Assembly: GCF_918797505.1 (NCBI RefSeq)
Contig: NC_092794.1
Location: 68,051,345 to 68,115,344, forward strand
Length of the DNA: 64,000 nt
DNA from: Bemisia tabaci
Lineage: Eukaryota > Arthropoda > Insecta > Hemiptera > Aleyrodidae
Direction: 5' to 3'
Position numbers and translations under genes: made by a program. Of this stretch, positions 33,676 to 44,449 are shown piece by piece; position 1 is the first letter of the stretch, and every line of letters starts with the position of its first letter. Under the pieces are notes generated by a model. It had not been told where the DNA came from. It ran no database searches and saw nothing but the letters and a program-made list of their open reading frames with translations.

Positions 33676-33947
33676 GCATAGACGATTAAATCCCGGACCA
33701 ATTCCGATCAAAGTAGACATACTGATGACTGGTGGTCACCATCTACCATCAAATTTTGACGGGCCACACTTTTCTGTTCAAAGTAAGATCAGAACGGAGT
33801 GCCACCATTCATCATTCCATGCCACAGGAAACATTTCTGTCAAGTTTTCATTTTAAAATGAAGCAAACTAATGAGTTTAAGACTGATGACTCCCGACACT
33901 TTGATGTTACTTTGATCGGAATTGGTTCGGGAATTTGATCGTCTATC
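33676..33947. mobile_element. Foldback element with GATCGGAATTGGT arms
   Basis: ATAGACGATTAAATCCCGGA then CCAATTCCGATCAAAGTA at 33679-33720 is mirrored at 33904-33945 (TTTGATCGGAATTGGTTCGG then GAATTTGATCGTCTAT). Arms of about 42 bp, total about 270 bp. Single copy here. Confidence 0.7.
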
Positions 33948-33989
33948 GGGGCCTCAAGATTTTCGACTCTCTGGTAAGACGTCAATGAA

Positions 33990-34430
33990 GTCCCGCTAAA
34001 TGGGTGCCGGTTAGCACGCGCGCTGTTCCGGGTGGCGAACGCTCGAGTGGGCCCGGAGCGATGGGAGCGTGTCACCGGTTCCGGAGCCGACGGGTGTCGG
34101 GTGTTGTGCGACCGCGACGGAATCGTTTTTATATTGACTCCCGGCGAAATGAAGCCGAAAGATTCATCGAGTGAGTGCTCGCCAAGAACAAGGCGGGCCC
34201 GCGCCGGATAGGAAATTGATTTGCCTCCCCGCCGGGGCGCGACTACGAAGGAGACGTGGCATGGCGCGGGCATCCCCGATCCTGATGCGGCTCATTTAGC
34301 CCCGCCGCCCCCGGCCCCCTCCCACCCCCCTCGCACTCGCCCGGAAATCCGCCGCTCCCTCGGCGAAATTTCCCACTCGTCCTGGTAGCGGTCCCCCCTC
34401 TCAGGGTAGCGGCGGATCCACCCGGTCGGC
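33990..34430. promoter_or_regulatory. CpG-rich island, possible promoter with a candidate first exon
   Basis: GC- and CpG-rich against AT-rich flanks, including long C runs (about 34295-34335). Inside, ATG at 34149-34151 (context GGCGAAATGA) opens MKPKDSS and meets a GTGAGT donor at 34171-34176, giving a possible 22-base coding end of a first exon on the + strand. No acceptor partner is identified. Without splicing the frame ends after about 20 codons. Promoter function is inference from composition. Confidence 0.35.
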
Positions 34431-34587
34431 ATGAATGGCATTTCGAAATTTCAACCTGTGCTCAATGATCGATTCCTGTCAGAGCACCTGGTCCCTCCGA
34501 AAGTCGATTCATTTCCATACGTTAAATGGGGAGAAAACAGTGTTGCCGTGCTGGGTCCGTAAATGTCTCGGGACTGTCGCGATGGTG

Positions 34588-35084
34588 AATGGAGATGTTG
34601 CATGTGTCAGGGATTTGCGATTTGACAATTGATTAGTATGTAAAAGTTCGCGAGAAAAACTGATTTTCTCTGACATTAACTCCCAAGTGCAAAAAAAGCT
34701 CTCAAGCTGAGGCCAAAATGGAGGGGATATCCCACGCTATACTGAGAGTCCACCTCTACATGAAGACAAACTCTCCATGCGGAGATAGGGAGCAAATACA
34801 TTGACAGGGTTGCCGTGCTTTCAGTTTAAGAGTCCCCAAATAAGGTGGCAGCCCTGTCAATGTATTTGCTCCCTATCTTTGCATGGAGAGTTTGTCTTGA
34901 TGTAGAGGTGGACTCTCAGGCTAGCGTGGGATATCCCCTCCATTTTGGCCTCAACTTGAGAGCTTTTTTTGAGCTTGGGAGTTGATTTCAGAGAAAACCA
35001 GTGGCACCATCGTGTTTCTCGCGAACTTTTCCATAAGAGTCAACAGTCAAATCGCTAATTCCTCACACATGTAACATCTCCATT
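34588..35084. mobile_element. Long-inverted-repeat element (LIR500), copy 1
   Basis: From AATGGAGATGTTGCATGTG to CATGTAACATCTCCATT, 497 bp. Each half of about 220 bp is an inverted copy of the other and contains GGTGCCACTGG-type, CAAAAAAAGCTCTCAAG, GGGATATCCCACGCTA and GGGAGCAAATACATTGACAG blocks. Here part of the left-arm block reads AACTGATTTTCTCTGACATT, a small deletion. Copies 2 and 3 are at 38966 and 46099. Confidence 0.9.
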
Positions 35085-35929
35085 TTGAAAGAAAATCGAT
35101 ATGGAAAATTCGGGCGTTACTGGTCTCTTCTGTAACACAGGAGCCTGGTCGCGGGCGCTTTTATCGCGAATTCGGGTCCCGGTCACTTCCTGACTTTTGA
35201 AAAATTCAAACGCCTCTGTAGCCCTGGATTATTGCCGCAGTTTCGGTCGGTTGCAAATCCGCCAGGTCATCCGGGTCTTAATTAGAGATATTTTATTCAT
35301 TCCTGGTCGACTGGACCCTTTTCCGTTCTTGCTTCCATCGTCGTCGAGTCGTTAATCTCTCTTCCGCTCTTGTACCGACCGGGACATCCGTGGTCTAGAC
35401 AGAAAACTCGTATTGTGCCCTCCGACTTCCAACCATTATAGGACATTCCGTTAACAATTTTTTGTCCGCTCACCTGTTTTTTCTAGTAGTTTACGTCCAC
35501 TCGTTTTTTCGGCACGAGAGTTTTGGTCCACTTACCAATAGAGAGCCAAAGTTAATTGGTCCACATGTAATACTAACGACAATTGTTCACTACGTTTTTG
35601 GATGGAAATGTAAACTGTCTTGGAAGAATGAGGGTTTGCTTGTTCTTTTTTGTTTGTTTGGTCCAACGGAGAAAAATATATAATGAGATTTTTGGTAAAA
35701 ATGGGGGAGCGTCAATTCCATGAGGGGAAATTCATTGAAACTCTTTACACCTTTATGGTGCAACAGGACTTAATTATCTTTCTAGAGAATCTTATCTTGT
35801 TATACCGGAACTGGATAAACCTTTTGATTTGCCTCAGCTAAAGGCTCTTAGATTCTTCCTGTGTACAATAACTTCGCGGCATGGGCATGCCGTGGGGGCT
35901 TCGAGCTATTATTTCGCCACGGAAGTGTT
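35085..35929. other. Gene-free stretch
   Basis: No gene recognised. About 35100-35400 is somewhat GC-richer. Confidence 0.45.
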
Positions 35930-36060
35930 GTACAGTATCATACGAGATTGAAGGCACCCCAACGTATCATGATTGATGGCATCTTTCAAAAGCACAAAGT
36001 TCCCTAGCAAATAAAATCGAGCGACTACGACAAAATGACAGTAGTAGTCGGAAGATATGC
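35930..36060 (-). mobile_element. HP-family fragment, copy F (no palindrome)
   Basis: GGAAGTGTTGTACAGTATCA, GAGATTGAAGGCACCCCAAC, GATGGCATCTTTCAAAAGCA and CAAATAAAATCGAGCGACTA correspond in reverse to the HP left body. Neither terminus nor the palindrome is present. Confidence 0.65.
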
Positions 36061-36112
36061 GAAGTCCTAGTATCTGCATTCAATATCGATCAGCATGATG
36101 TTTGAGCTTCAT

Positions 36113-36356
36113 TACAGGAAAAAGTGACTTGATTCAAGCAGAAGTATGCTCAAATTTACCGCCGAGAAGATTTTATTATGACTCAATAAAGAAAATAAAG
36201 CTTGTTTGGAGAAGAAAAAATGCTTATATAAAAAGAAAAGGCACTTACATCAAACAGTAACCCGCTTTCATTCAGCTATTTTATTCTTGATTTAAAATAA
36301 AATCTTCTTGACGGCATACCCAAGAATGTTTCTGCGCAAATAACGTCACTTTTTTC
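36113..36356. mobile_element. Foldback related to the 3420 MITE
   Basis: AAAAAGTGACTTGATTCAAG, TTACCGCCGAGAAGATTTTA and the inverse TAAAATAAAATCTTCTTGAC / AACGTCACTTTTTT give arms of about 60 bp. The CCGCCAAGAA core is shared with 3420-3632. Confidence 0.65.
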
Positions 36357-36387
36357 TCAATTGAAATTGAACAATTATGCTGAAAGT

Positions 36388-36775
36388 TAGGACTAAAGTG
36401 CTGGGACTTCGTGAGTTTTTGGACTATTGCTCTTTTTTGCCGTAGTATCTTGATTTATTTTGCGAGGAAAGCTCCGTACTTTTAAAGGATGCCTGTCATT
36501 CTTGATACGATGGAAACCCTTCAATTCCGTATGCTACTGTGCAACACCTCTGTTGTGAAATAGTTGTTTGAAGTGCCGCGCCGCGATGCAGTTGGCAAGC
36601 GAGCATTGGCGCCTACGAACCTAACAGGGATACTTCACGCATTGCGCAATGCGTGAAGTATCCCTGTTAGGTTTGTAGGCGCCAGGGCCCGTGCGCGCTG
36701 GCAGCACGCTGCTCCGCTCTGTGTTTGGCTCTAATATTTAGACTCGCGGAGTCAACGTTTTGCAACTCATGATTT
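36388..36775 (+). mobile_element. HP-family copy G, truncated at both ends
   Basis: Starts GTTAGGACTAAAGTGCTGGG, the same sequence at which the inverted copy A ends, and runs through the palindrome (36608-36683) to GCAACTCATGATTTTGAG. Copies A and G share this variant of the left body. Confidence 0.85.
36608..36683. repeat. 76-bp palindrome of HP copy G
   Basis: One substitution only (CTACGAACC for CTACAAACC in the left arm). Otherwise identical to copies A and B. Confidence 0.95.
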
Positions 36776-36781
36776 TGAGTT

Positions 36782-36828
36782 GAAACGATGATTCAATCAT
36801 GATTCAATCATGATTGAATCATCGTTTC
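36782..36828. repeat. Perfect 22-bp inverted repeat with a 3-base loop
   Basis: GAAACGATGATTCAATCATG AT, then TCA, then the exact inverse ending TTGAATCATCGTTTC. It lies seven bases beyond the broken right edge of HP copy G. Confidence 0.95.
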
Positions 36829-37349
36829 CACAAATATGGAGGGAAAACGGTTAAAATTAAACTAGTGAAAGGGTCCACTTTTCCACACGTGTCTAAATAA
36901 GCGTAATTTTCATACATCGCGATTATGAACAAATGAAGGGGATATGAAACGCTGATGCTTTGGACGACCAGCGATGAATTTTTCTCGTTAAATGAATGAC
37001 AACTTGAGTCAACCCCAATTTATTTATACGCGACGACGATATGGGTAATGGGGTCGACTGCTCCTCAAGAGTCTCTGCCCTTTTTACGGCTTTAATTGAT
37101 TAATTCAATTATTCTGTCGCATCAAGCTCCCTTCTCTCTTTTCATCTGCGTTCTCTACTCCAGCGTGCAATGCCGAGGATAAGAATAATGACGTGAGGAA
37201 ACTATTTTTGAAAACTAATCATTACGTTTCTTTCATGGTAAACTCATTAAATAATTTATTTACTTTTTTTCGTGTTCAATTACTCATTTATTAATCCATT
37301 CATGCATTTATTTTTAATTTGGTATTAATTTAGTTTCGATATCATCAAC
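36829..37349. other. Gene-free AT-rich stretch
   Basis: No gene or shared repeat recognised. Confidence 0.5.
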
Positions 37350-37584
37350 GGATTGATTATTGATATTGATAGACACAACTATAGATAAAGAAGACAAAAG
37401 GGATATAGAGGGATCCTATTGATGGAAGCGGGTGGTTGCAATGGACAAAGAATGCATGTAATCAACTAACTAGTTAGTCCACCATTTTCCCCTTAGTCTA
37501 TAAAAACCACCCGTTTCAACCAATAGGATCGCTCCATACTCCCTGCATCCTCTTCAGGTCTATCGTTTTCAACGATCAGCTCGC
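37350..37584. mobile_element. CCAATAGG foldback (about 235 bp), copy 1
   Basis: GATTGATTATTGATATTGAT AGACA at the left is mirrored by GTCTATCGTTTTCAACGATC at the right. The inside has GAGGGATCCTATTGATGGAA and CAACCAATAGGATCGCTCC. Same family as 44450 and 54368 and related to the 1-1290 satellite unit. Confidence 0.75.
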
Positions 37585-37793
37585 AAAGACGCATCAAAAA
37601 TAATACGTGTACAATGTCCTGCAAAATTCCCCGCAAAAATTGCTCTTCCGAGTCAATGAGATACTAATTCGGTTTGGGAAATTGAATAATTCTCGTCACA
37701 TTTTAAGTTTTAATAATCGTCATCGCACATTTAGTGTCCCTGTTTAAATAATACTTCCATAAAATTTCGTAATACAATATTCAGCGCCATACG

Positions 37794-37836
<43 letters not shown>
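37794..37836. repeat. A43 homopolymer
   Basis: Uninterrupted run of 43 A followed by TTAAGG. No element body recognisable upstream. Confidence 0.9.
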
Positions 37837-37838
<2 letters not shown>

Positions 37839-37916
37839 AAGGTCATAGTTAATGAATATCATCCCCACGGTGATACGCGTCTCCAGTGTTTCGCCCTGTC
37901 GAAACATAAGAAACGG

Positions 37917-38078
37917 CAGTGGCGATTCGTAAATGATCGACCATCGATATTTCCCCATTTGAAGCTGTGGTAAACAATCGATTGTTAAAATGTTCGTTGC
38001 GAACACTCAGTTTATCGATCCTTCTCCACAGGCTCACGGCAGATCAATCGATATATCGCAAAGCGCACCGCGCCACTG
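37917..38078. mobile_element. hAT-type MITE (162 bp), diverged copy
   Basis: CAGTGGCGATTCG to CGCGCCACTG with AAACAATCGATTGTT and GATCAATCGATATATCGC inside. Flanks AGAAACGG / AGTAACGG match at 7 of 8 positions. Lies 25 bp from the next copy. Confidence 0.85.
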
Positions 38079-38103
38079 AGTAACGGAGGAAACTGACGAG
38101 CGG

Positions 38104-38268
38104 CAGTGGCGTGGCGTGAATTGCGATTTATCGATTGTAATGCCATTTAAACTTATGAAAAAAGATCGATTATCAGGGTGTTCGCAGCGAACACCTTGAT
38201 AATCGATTCTTTACCATAGGTTTAAATGGCATAACAATCGATATATCGCAATTCACGCCACGTCACTG
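38104..38268. mobile_element. hAT-type MITE (165 bp), young copy with perfect 8-bp duplication
   Basis: CAGTGGCGTGGCGTGAATTG to its inverse ending ACGCCACGTCACTG. Flanked exactly by ACGAGCGG at 38096-38103 and 38269-38276, diagnostic of hAT-class insertion. Long near-perfect halves around GGTGTTCGCAGCGAACACC make it a strong hairpin. Confidence 0.95.
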
Positions 38269-38888
38269 ACGAGCGGATATTGAATCGGAAAGGGGGAAAG
38301 GAATATGGGAGGTGGATAGAGCGATCCCCCTTCAGGAGGAAGGTTCGCGATAATCTCGGAGCCATCTTTCGTTTAAATAGATCTGTAACCGACAGAATAT
38401 TGATTTCTACATATTCGGATTCAGTGGCTGTGTAATTTGCTATCCTCCATGCCGCCCCCTGCCGTTTTTTGCCGTCATATTCCCGGATTTATTCAAGCTC
38501 TTCTCACATCATTCAATTTTAAATGCTCGAACTGAGCGAGTTATGAAGCACTTTAAGTAGATTTCTGTTGACTAATTCGGGTTGTGCATGCGAGTGGAGA
38601 TGGTTCGCGTATGAAGATTTCGACGCATTTGAGGAATACCAATCGAGTGTGAGGGAGAGGAAGCGAAGGAAGAGGAAAATAAGAGAGATATATAAAACTA
38701 AAAACCTTTATGTTATAATACATTTAAGAAAGAAGGCAGAGAATTTACAATTCCTGTTCTTTTAGATAATCATAGTATTATCTAACGTTAACATATAAAA
38801 TTAATGCAGTTTGTTAAGTTTTAGTTTTAAACCACGTAGATAGATACAAGAAACACTTGTAGTAGTTACGATATATTTAAATAAAATT

Positions 38889-38893
<5 letters not shown>
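38269..38893. other. Gene-free stretch
   Basis: No gene supported. A Lys/Arg-rich 65-codon frame (38568-38765, +) has no known motif. Confidence 0.4.

Positions 38894-38922
<29 letters not shown>
38894..38922. repeat. A29 homopolymer
   Basis: Run of 29 A after TTTCTTT, possibly a retroposon tail; no body recognised. Confidence 0.9.
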
Positions 38923-38924
<2 letters not shown>

Positions 38925-38965
38925 ATATAAAACCGTTATTTTAGGACTATATCGAAGAAAAGGGG

Positions 38966-39477
38966 AATGGAGATGTTGCATGTGTGAGGAATTTGCGATT
39001 TGACTGTTGATTCTTACGTAAAAGTTCGCGAGAAACACGGTGGTGCCACTTGTTTTCTCTGAAATCAACTCCCAAGCTCAAAAAAAAGCTCTCAAGTTGA
39101 GGCCAAAATGGAGGGGATATCCCACGCTATCCCGAGAGTCCACCTCTACATCAAAACGAATTCTCCATGCAAAGACAGGGAGCAAATACATTGACAGGGC
39201 TGCCACTTTATTTAGGGACTCCACAACTGAAAACACGGCAACCCTGCTAATGTATTTGCTCCCTATCTTTACATGGAGACTTCGTTTTGATGTAGAGGTG
39301 GACTCTCAGGATAGGGTGGGATATCCCCTCCATTTTAGCCTCACTTTGAGAGCTTTTTTTGAGCTTGGGAGTTGATTTCAGAAAAAACCAGTGACACCAT
39401 CATGTTTCTCGAGAACTTTTACATAAGAATCAATGGTCAAATTATCGCAAATCCCTCACCTTTAGAACATCTCCATT
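38966..39477. mobile_element. Long-inverted-repeat element (LIR500), copy 2
   Basis: AATGGAGATGTTGCATGTGT to AGAACATCTCCATT, 512 bp with arms of about 220 bp. The centre has GGGACTCCACAACTG. A 111-codon frame inside it is a property of the arm sequence, since it recurs in pieces in the other copies. Confidence 0.9.
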
Positions 39478-39552
39478 TTCATTATGAGGCAATTCCTCGA
39501 TTCTTTCAATGTTAAACAATAGATATCTTACTCTATTATACTGAATCATAAG

Positions 39553-39725
39553 AGTGGCGCGTAACATTTAACGCTTGAGACGAGAAATGTTTTGTGGGGT
39601 CGGACTGCGATGCGGTCAGGGGGCACACCCCCTAGCATAATATAGAATCATACTATAAGATAGAAATAACAGCATAACGCGTAACACATAACGCCTGAGG
39701 TGCGAAGCGCCTCAGGGAGTTGGCC
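39553..39725. repeat. Two related blocks with GCGTAAC...AACGC..GAG and GGTCGGAC motifs
   Basis: GCGCGTAACATTTAACGCTT..GGTCGGACTGCGATGCGGTC at 39553-39630 and GCGTAACACATAACGCCTGA..GAAGCGCCTCAGGG at 39677-39720 are direct relatives. An inverse relative with GGTCCGACCTCCCG and CACCTCAGGCCTTATGCGTT is at 51340-51412. Confidence 0.6.
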
Positions 39726-39834
39726 CGCGAGGCACTTTAGTCTAACTTAGCGAGCATGAATAACATCTTCTTTTTAATATCTTTAAAATTCCACCTCAAA
39801 AGCTTATCTGCTGAATTCAAAAAGTTTGAATCGC

Positions 39835-40155
39835 AAAACGCGCGCTAGCGCCTACAAACCTAACAGGGATACTTCACGCATTGCGCAATGCGTATACAAG
39901 CGCCTACAAACCTAACAGGGATACCTCACGCATTGCGCAATGCGTGAAGTATCCCTGTTAGGTTTGTAGGCGCACATGCTCGTGTCACTCTGGTTGCCCG
40001 CCTCTCCGCGGAAACGGAGTGCCACATCGCTTCTTGCAACTATTTCACGACAGAGGTGTTGCACAGTATCATACGTAATTGAAGGCGCTTCAACGTATCA
40101 AGAATGACAGGCATCCTTTAAGAGCACAGAGCTTTCCTCGCAAAATAAATGAAGA
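39835..40155 (-). mobile_element. HP-family copy H, inverted and truncated, with a duplicated arm
   Basis: GAATCGCAAAACGCGCGCTA, a lone palindrome left arm (39849-39893), then a complete palindrome (39901-39972), then CATGCTCGTGTCACTCTGGT and the HP left body in reverse to CAAAATAAATGAAGACTA. The inner part matches copy I (43131-43290) in inverse orientation, including CCGCCTCTCCGCGGA. Confidence 0.85.
39901..39972. repeat. Palindrome of HP copy H
   Basis: CGCCTACAAACCTAAC...GTTAGGTTTGTAGGCG with one left-arm change (ATACCTCACG). Confidence 0.9.
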
Positions 40156-41330
40156 CTATTAGGAATGTTTCGTGGCTAACATCACATGCATACTCACAGG
40201 CGAGGATAAGAGATGTAACTCCGCAGCAAATTTTTACCTCGTCTCTCGTTCATTGGTATATTATTGTTCATGTCATTATTTCTGAAAAAGTAAACTTAAA
40301 AAAAAGTGAGTAGGTAAACTCGATTTGCAAATTACTGCTTTATCTGGCTGCATGGTTAACAATAAAAAAGCATGTGTAAAATTTCTGTTCGTTTCTAATT
40401 GTTAGTGTGCAATCTTGGTGACTGAATAGACGGCAAATTGTGTATCTTTGGTGAACTTTTGCTCGATGATTTACCGTTTTTCCTTCCTCTTTTTTCTTTC
40501 GAAAGTCTATCAATGTAGATATGGATAGCAATATCTTTTGAGCAGCAATCTCTAAATATTATAGCAGTTATGTTTTATCTCTTAAATTTACACTGCGAGA
40601 GGTTATTTATATACATATATATTTTAGTTGACTGAGGTTTCTTTGTTTCTTTATATTCCGATCCGAGCCGTCTTAAAACGCAAAGGGACCATTATCACTC
40701 CTCTCTACGCCCACGCCCGTAAAAAACCGTATGGATCAAGACTTTTATTGCTCGGTGCAGTAAAATTTCATGCACCTACCGTCCTGAATCACTCTTAATA
40801 GTTGTTTCACAAAATTTTATTGTTTGCGCTGCGACCTCTTTCTTGGGTTTTGTGGTGTCAGCCCGTGTGTAAAAAGCACATAAATGTACAACCCACCTCA
40901 ACGAAACAAGGCTCGCAATTTTATGCTTTATTACGCTTTCACACAGAAGTATTAGTTCGTTTTGTTTGTAAGAAAGCCGGTTTCGAGTATAAGCAGTGCT
41001 GCATAGTAAAGCTAGATTAGATTTGTCGATGAGTATTTTCTTTTGGAAGATGTTCACAATACTCGATTAGAATTAACTGATGACACTTGATTGTATTTCT
41101 GGTCCAGGGGCACTTCGTACCTGGCCGTTGTATGGTGTAAAAGGAGCTTTTTTTCAAAATTGCTGATATTTCAGTTTTTCAATAAAATTGAAATTGAACA
41201 TTCTGAAAAGTTTTCCACGAGGAAAATAAAACATGATTGGACATTTTAAAACTAAGATGCACAATTTGTGCATTTAACCATCGACAGGACCTTCCTAAAG
41301 AAAGGAGCTTAAGGAACGACAATCAACAGT
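40156..41330. other. Gene-free stretch
   Basis: No gene or shared repeat recognised. A 93-codon - strand frame (40776-41057) has no known motif. Confidence 0.5.
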
Positions 41331-41829
41331 GAAACCACCAGACCACGCATCTCCTTTGAGGTGTTTAAACATCTCCGCTTTCATTTTATTTTAGGACAAA
41401 TCAATATCATTTCTTGAAATTTTCACAGAGTTTTCTCCACGCAAAGAACAAATAACACGGAAGTTTTTAAGAATTGACGTTGAGTACTCTCCCATTTAAA
41501 AAAATGAAATATGACGGGAAGTCTGCCGTGCTAAGGAAAAACGCCGTATTAACATTCGAGAGTTGCCAAATTTCCCCGCATAAAACATGTATTTTTGACG
41601 AAATATATGAATATTTTTCCTTAACATTTTCTCATAATTTAGATTACATCGCGAACAAAATAGTCGGACAAATTTGAAGACAAATATTTACATTGTTCTC
41701 AATAAATTCGTATTTTATCAGAAGAAATTTGGCAACGCCTAGAGGTTCATACGGCGTTTTTCCTTGGCATGGCAGAAGTCTACATCGTCACAAACCGAGA
41801 TACGTGGTTTCGTCGATTCACCGTCGTCG
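41331..41829. mobile_element. CGATGG-family element split by a 253-bp MITE
   Basis: Left part AGTGAAACCACCAGACCACG..GGGAAGTC and right part GAAGTCTACATCGTCACAAA then CCGAGATACGTGGTTTC..TCACCGTCG join into one element of about 245 bp once 41523-41775 and one AAGT are removed. The undisturbed junction AGTCTGCAACATCGCAAAC can be read in inverse at 45880. Confidence 0.8.
41523..41775. mobile_element. 253-bp CTGCCGTGCT-family MITE, copy 2, AAGT target duplication
   Basis: CTGCCGTGCTAAGGAAAAAC to GTTTTTCCTTGGCATGGCAG with AAGT at 41519-41522 and 41776-41779. Terminal repeats of about 50 bp (CGCCGTAT, TTGCCAAATTTC). Nested in a CGATGG-family element. Confidence 0.95.
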
Positions 41830-42060
41830 CTATGTCACTGGGATACTGTTAACCATTTACGGAAATTGATTAATTTCACCCTTAAGTTAAGTCCAACTCG
41901 CGGAACGAGGAGAATAAGGTCACGAGGGTCTCGAATAACTGCGCTCATTCCTTGCGACGAGGCATACTCTCATTCCGGGACACAATGCCGTAGTTATAGG
42001 GAATAATCGTGCCTTTGTGCAGAGGAACCAGGCCAATTCGCTCCGTCTCAGAGGAGAGCT

Positions 42061-42313
42061 CTGCCCTGCTAAGGAAAAACGCCGTATGAACCTTCAGACG
42101 TTGCCAAATTTCCTCTGATAAAATACGAATTTATTAAGGAAATTGTAAATATTTTTCTTCCAATTTTTCAGACTATTTTGTTCGCAATTTAATCTAAAAT
42201 ATCTGAAAATTTCAAGGAAAAATACGCATAAATTTCGTCAAAGATACATGTTTTATCCGGGGATATTTGGCAACGCCTGAAGGTTCATACGGCGTTCTTC
42301 CTTAGCACGGCAG
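42061..42313. mobile_element. 253-bp CTGCCGTGCT-family MITE, copy 3, AGCT target duplication
   Basis: CTGCCCTGCTAAGGAAAAAC to CTTCCTTAGCACGGCAG with AGCT at 42057-42060 and 42314-42317. Arms near identical over about 50 bp. Confidence 0.95.
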
Positions 42314-42446
42314 AGCTGAACTCCGAGCAGATGAGGAGCCGACGCAACGGCCCCCGGAGCGGGAGCTTCTTCACAAAAAGCGCGGACGGACGAAATGAAC
42401 GAGTCGTCATGAGGCACGATGCCCGTTGTCAGCTGGCGGAATCGAA

Positions 42447-43086
42447 AGTAAACATAATAAGTCGGAAAAAACATGAATTTCTTACAAGGCATTTCGTTTG
42501 TTCGATAAACCACCAGGGAAAAGGGAAAAAACCTTTTGTTTTTACAGTGCTCATGCAGGACTTGGATCCCACATTAAGCAAAAGCAGAAAGAAACCGCAA
42601 GTCACATTAGCTATTGCCAAATTTAATTTTTTACATGAAAACGGTTATGCAAATTTTTTTGGCAAATTCCAGTCAATTTTCTGTAAATTCCTTAATATTT
42701 TATAAAAAAAAAATCCGCACAAACGTTCTCTTGTAAAGAATTTAATCGCTCAATTAAATTTAGAAATATTTGATGGGGCTTGGCTCCTCGAGAGTAAACA
42801 TAATAAGTCAGAAAAAACACGAATTTCTTACAAGGCATTTCGTTTGTTCGATAAACCACACTTGGGAAAGGAAAAACCCCGTTGTTTTTACAGTGCTTAT
42901 GCAGAATTTGGATCACGCATTAAGCAGAAAGGAACCAAGTCACATTAGCTATTGCCAAATTTATTTTTTTACATGAAAACGGTTATGCAAATTTTTTCGC
43001 AAATTCCAGTCAATTTTCTGCGAATTCCGAAGCAAATTCCTTAATATTTTTATAAAAAATTCGCACAAACGTTCTCTTGTAAAGAA
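42447..43086. repeat. Tandem duplication, about 346-bp period
   Basis: AGTAAACATAATAAGTCGGA to CGTTCTCTTGTAAAGAA occurs at 42447-42740 and again at 42793-43086 with scattered changes. The intervening CTTGGCTCCTCGAG and a later GCTTGGTTCCTTTCTGCAAA at about 43837 recall the AAGGAAC foldback ends. A decayed relative is near 4705-4915. Confidence 0.85.
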
Positions 43087-43130
43087 ATGAATGGACCACT
43101 AGACAAGGAACACAATTAAGCATTCTGTTA

Positions 43131-43290
43131 TAGTTGCAAGAAGCGACGTGGCACTCCGTGTCCGCGGAGAGGCGGGCAACCAGAGTGACACGCGCATGTG
43201 CGCCTACAAACCTAACAGGGATACTTCACGCATTGCGCAATGCGTGAAGTATCCCTGTTAGGTTTGTAGGCGCTAGCGCGCGTTTTACGA
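43131..43290 (+). mobile_element. HP-family copy I, short fragment around the palindrome
   Basis: GTTGCAAGAAGCGACGTGGC, CCGCGGAGAGGCGGGCAACC, the palindrome (43200-43273), then TAGCGCGCGTTTTACGATTC. It is essentially the inverse of the inner part of copy H 3.2 kb upstream. Confidence 0.85.
43200..43273. repeat. Palindrome of HP copy I
   Basis: GCGCCTACAAACCTAAC...GTTAGGTTTGTAGGCGC, perfect arms of 37 bp. Confidence 0.95.
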
Positions 43291-44449
43291 TTCAGACTAA
43301 TGTTTCTTCTTCAAAATGTCACATATAACACAATTCGCGCAACGAAAATTATTGAAATTTTCTCCTAACCAAGATATTTAATGTTTCTTGACGCGTGAAT
43401 TTAAACCTCCCGCTCATGAAAACTCAATGACCTGCGTGAATCAAATCGCACACTAAACGTTATCGTGGCACTCTCTGCAATACGAAAATATAGTACCCTC
43501 AATCATGAGGCTTTGGCTCATCTATAGCAAATTGCTTGCACTGTGGACGATAAAGGTCGGAAAAGGAACAGTGCTCAATTGAGAAGTTTGCCGAAACCGT
43601 TGCAAAGCGCGATTTGACTCATGTAGAATATTGAGTTTTTTGTGACTGGGCAATACAAATTTCCTGTAACCCGAGTAAAATTAAAACGGTAGTATCTTAG
43701 TTGTGAGTTAATTTCAGTAATTTTTGATGCAAAAATCGTGTTCTTCAAGAAATTCTGGTTTAAAAACATGTACGAGAGTGCTTAAAGTCGTACCTTGTCC
43801 AGTGGTCCGTTGCTCAGTTTTTGGAAAAAGCTGATGTGGCTTGGTTCCTTTCTGCAAAATGTAGTCCAAAGGACCTACCTAATAATTCAGTCGTTGTTAA
43901 GTTGTTACTTTTGTGATAATCATTCAATGTAGCATTTTCAAAGGGACATGCAGACATAATGGACCACTGGAAGCCACAAAGAATTCATAAGTTCAAAAAA
44001 ATAGAAAAATATTTGATTCCGCTGGTTTCAAAGATACTGCCTCATTTTCTCAACACATTAGTGCCTTTTGGCCGCACGTCTTACAAGTGTGCGATCCGAC
44101 GCAGAGTAGTTAAGGATGCGAGACAAGTCCGAGTGCGGCAAGACAGCCGCAATAACGATCCCAGCGCGATTATCACCAGAAACAGGAATATTTGGTGGGC
44201 ACTGAATCATTAGGTTGAGCTCCGATGTCACCGAGGATTGCGTTGACCGCACCCGCCTGTTGTCAAATCGACAATCACCGAGTGCTAGGAAATTTCATCG
44301 GAATTCTGAATGTACTCACATTGTGCTTCTCCCAACTCACATTCGCTGAAATGTCTTCTTGTCTGACAAACGGCGATGGTCTTTTTAATCCGGTGGCGAT
44401 ATCTATAGTGAAGAAAAATGCGTGGCATGGAAGCATGACTTGCAGAACA
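43291..44449. other. Gene-free stretch, unassigned frames
   Basis: Open frames at 43959-44213 (+), 44225-44563 (+) and 44275-44499 (-) overlap. The last two run into the foldback at 44450. None matches a known family. Confidence 0.4.

Noticed and set aside
33848..34273. 141-codon - frame over the 34-kb CpG island
   Set aside because: Begins in a GC-rich island and ends in a foldback arm; no known motif.
39040..39375. 111-codon + frame
   Set aside because: Lies wholly inside a long-inverted-repeat element and crosses its centre.
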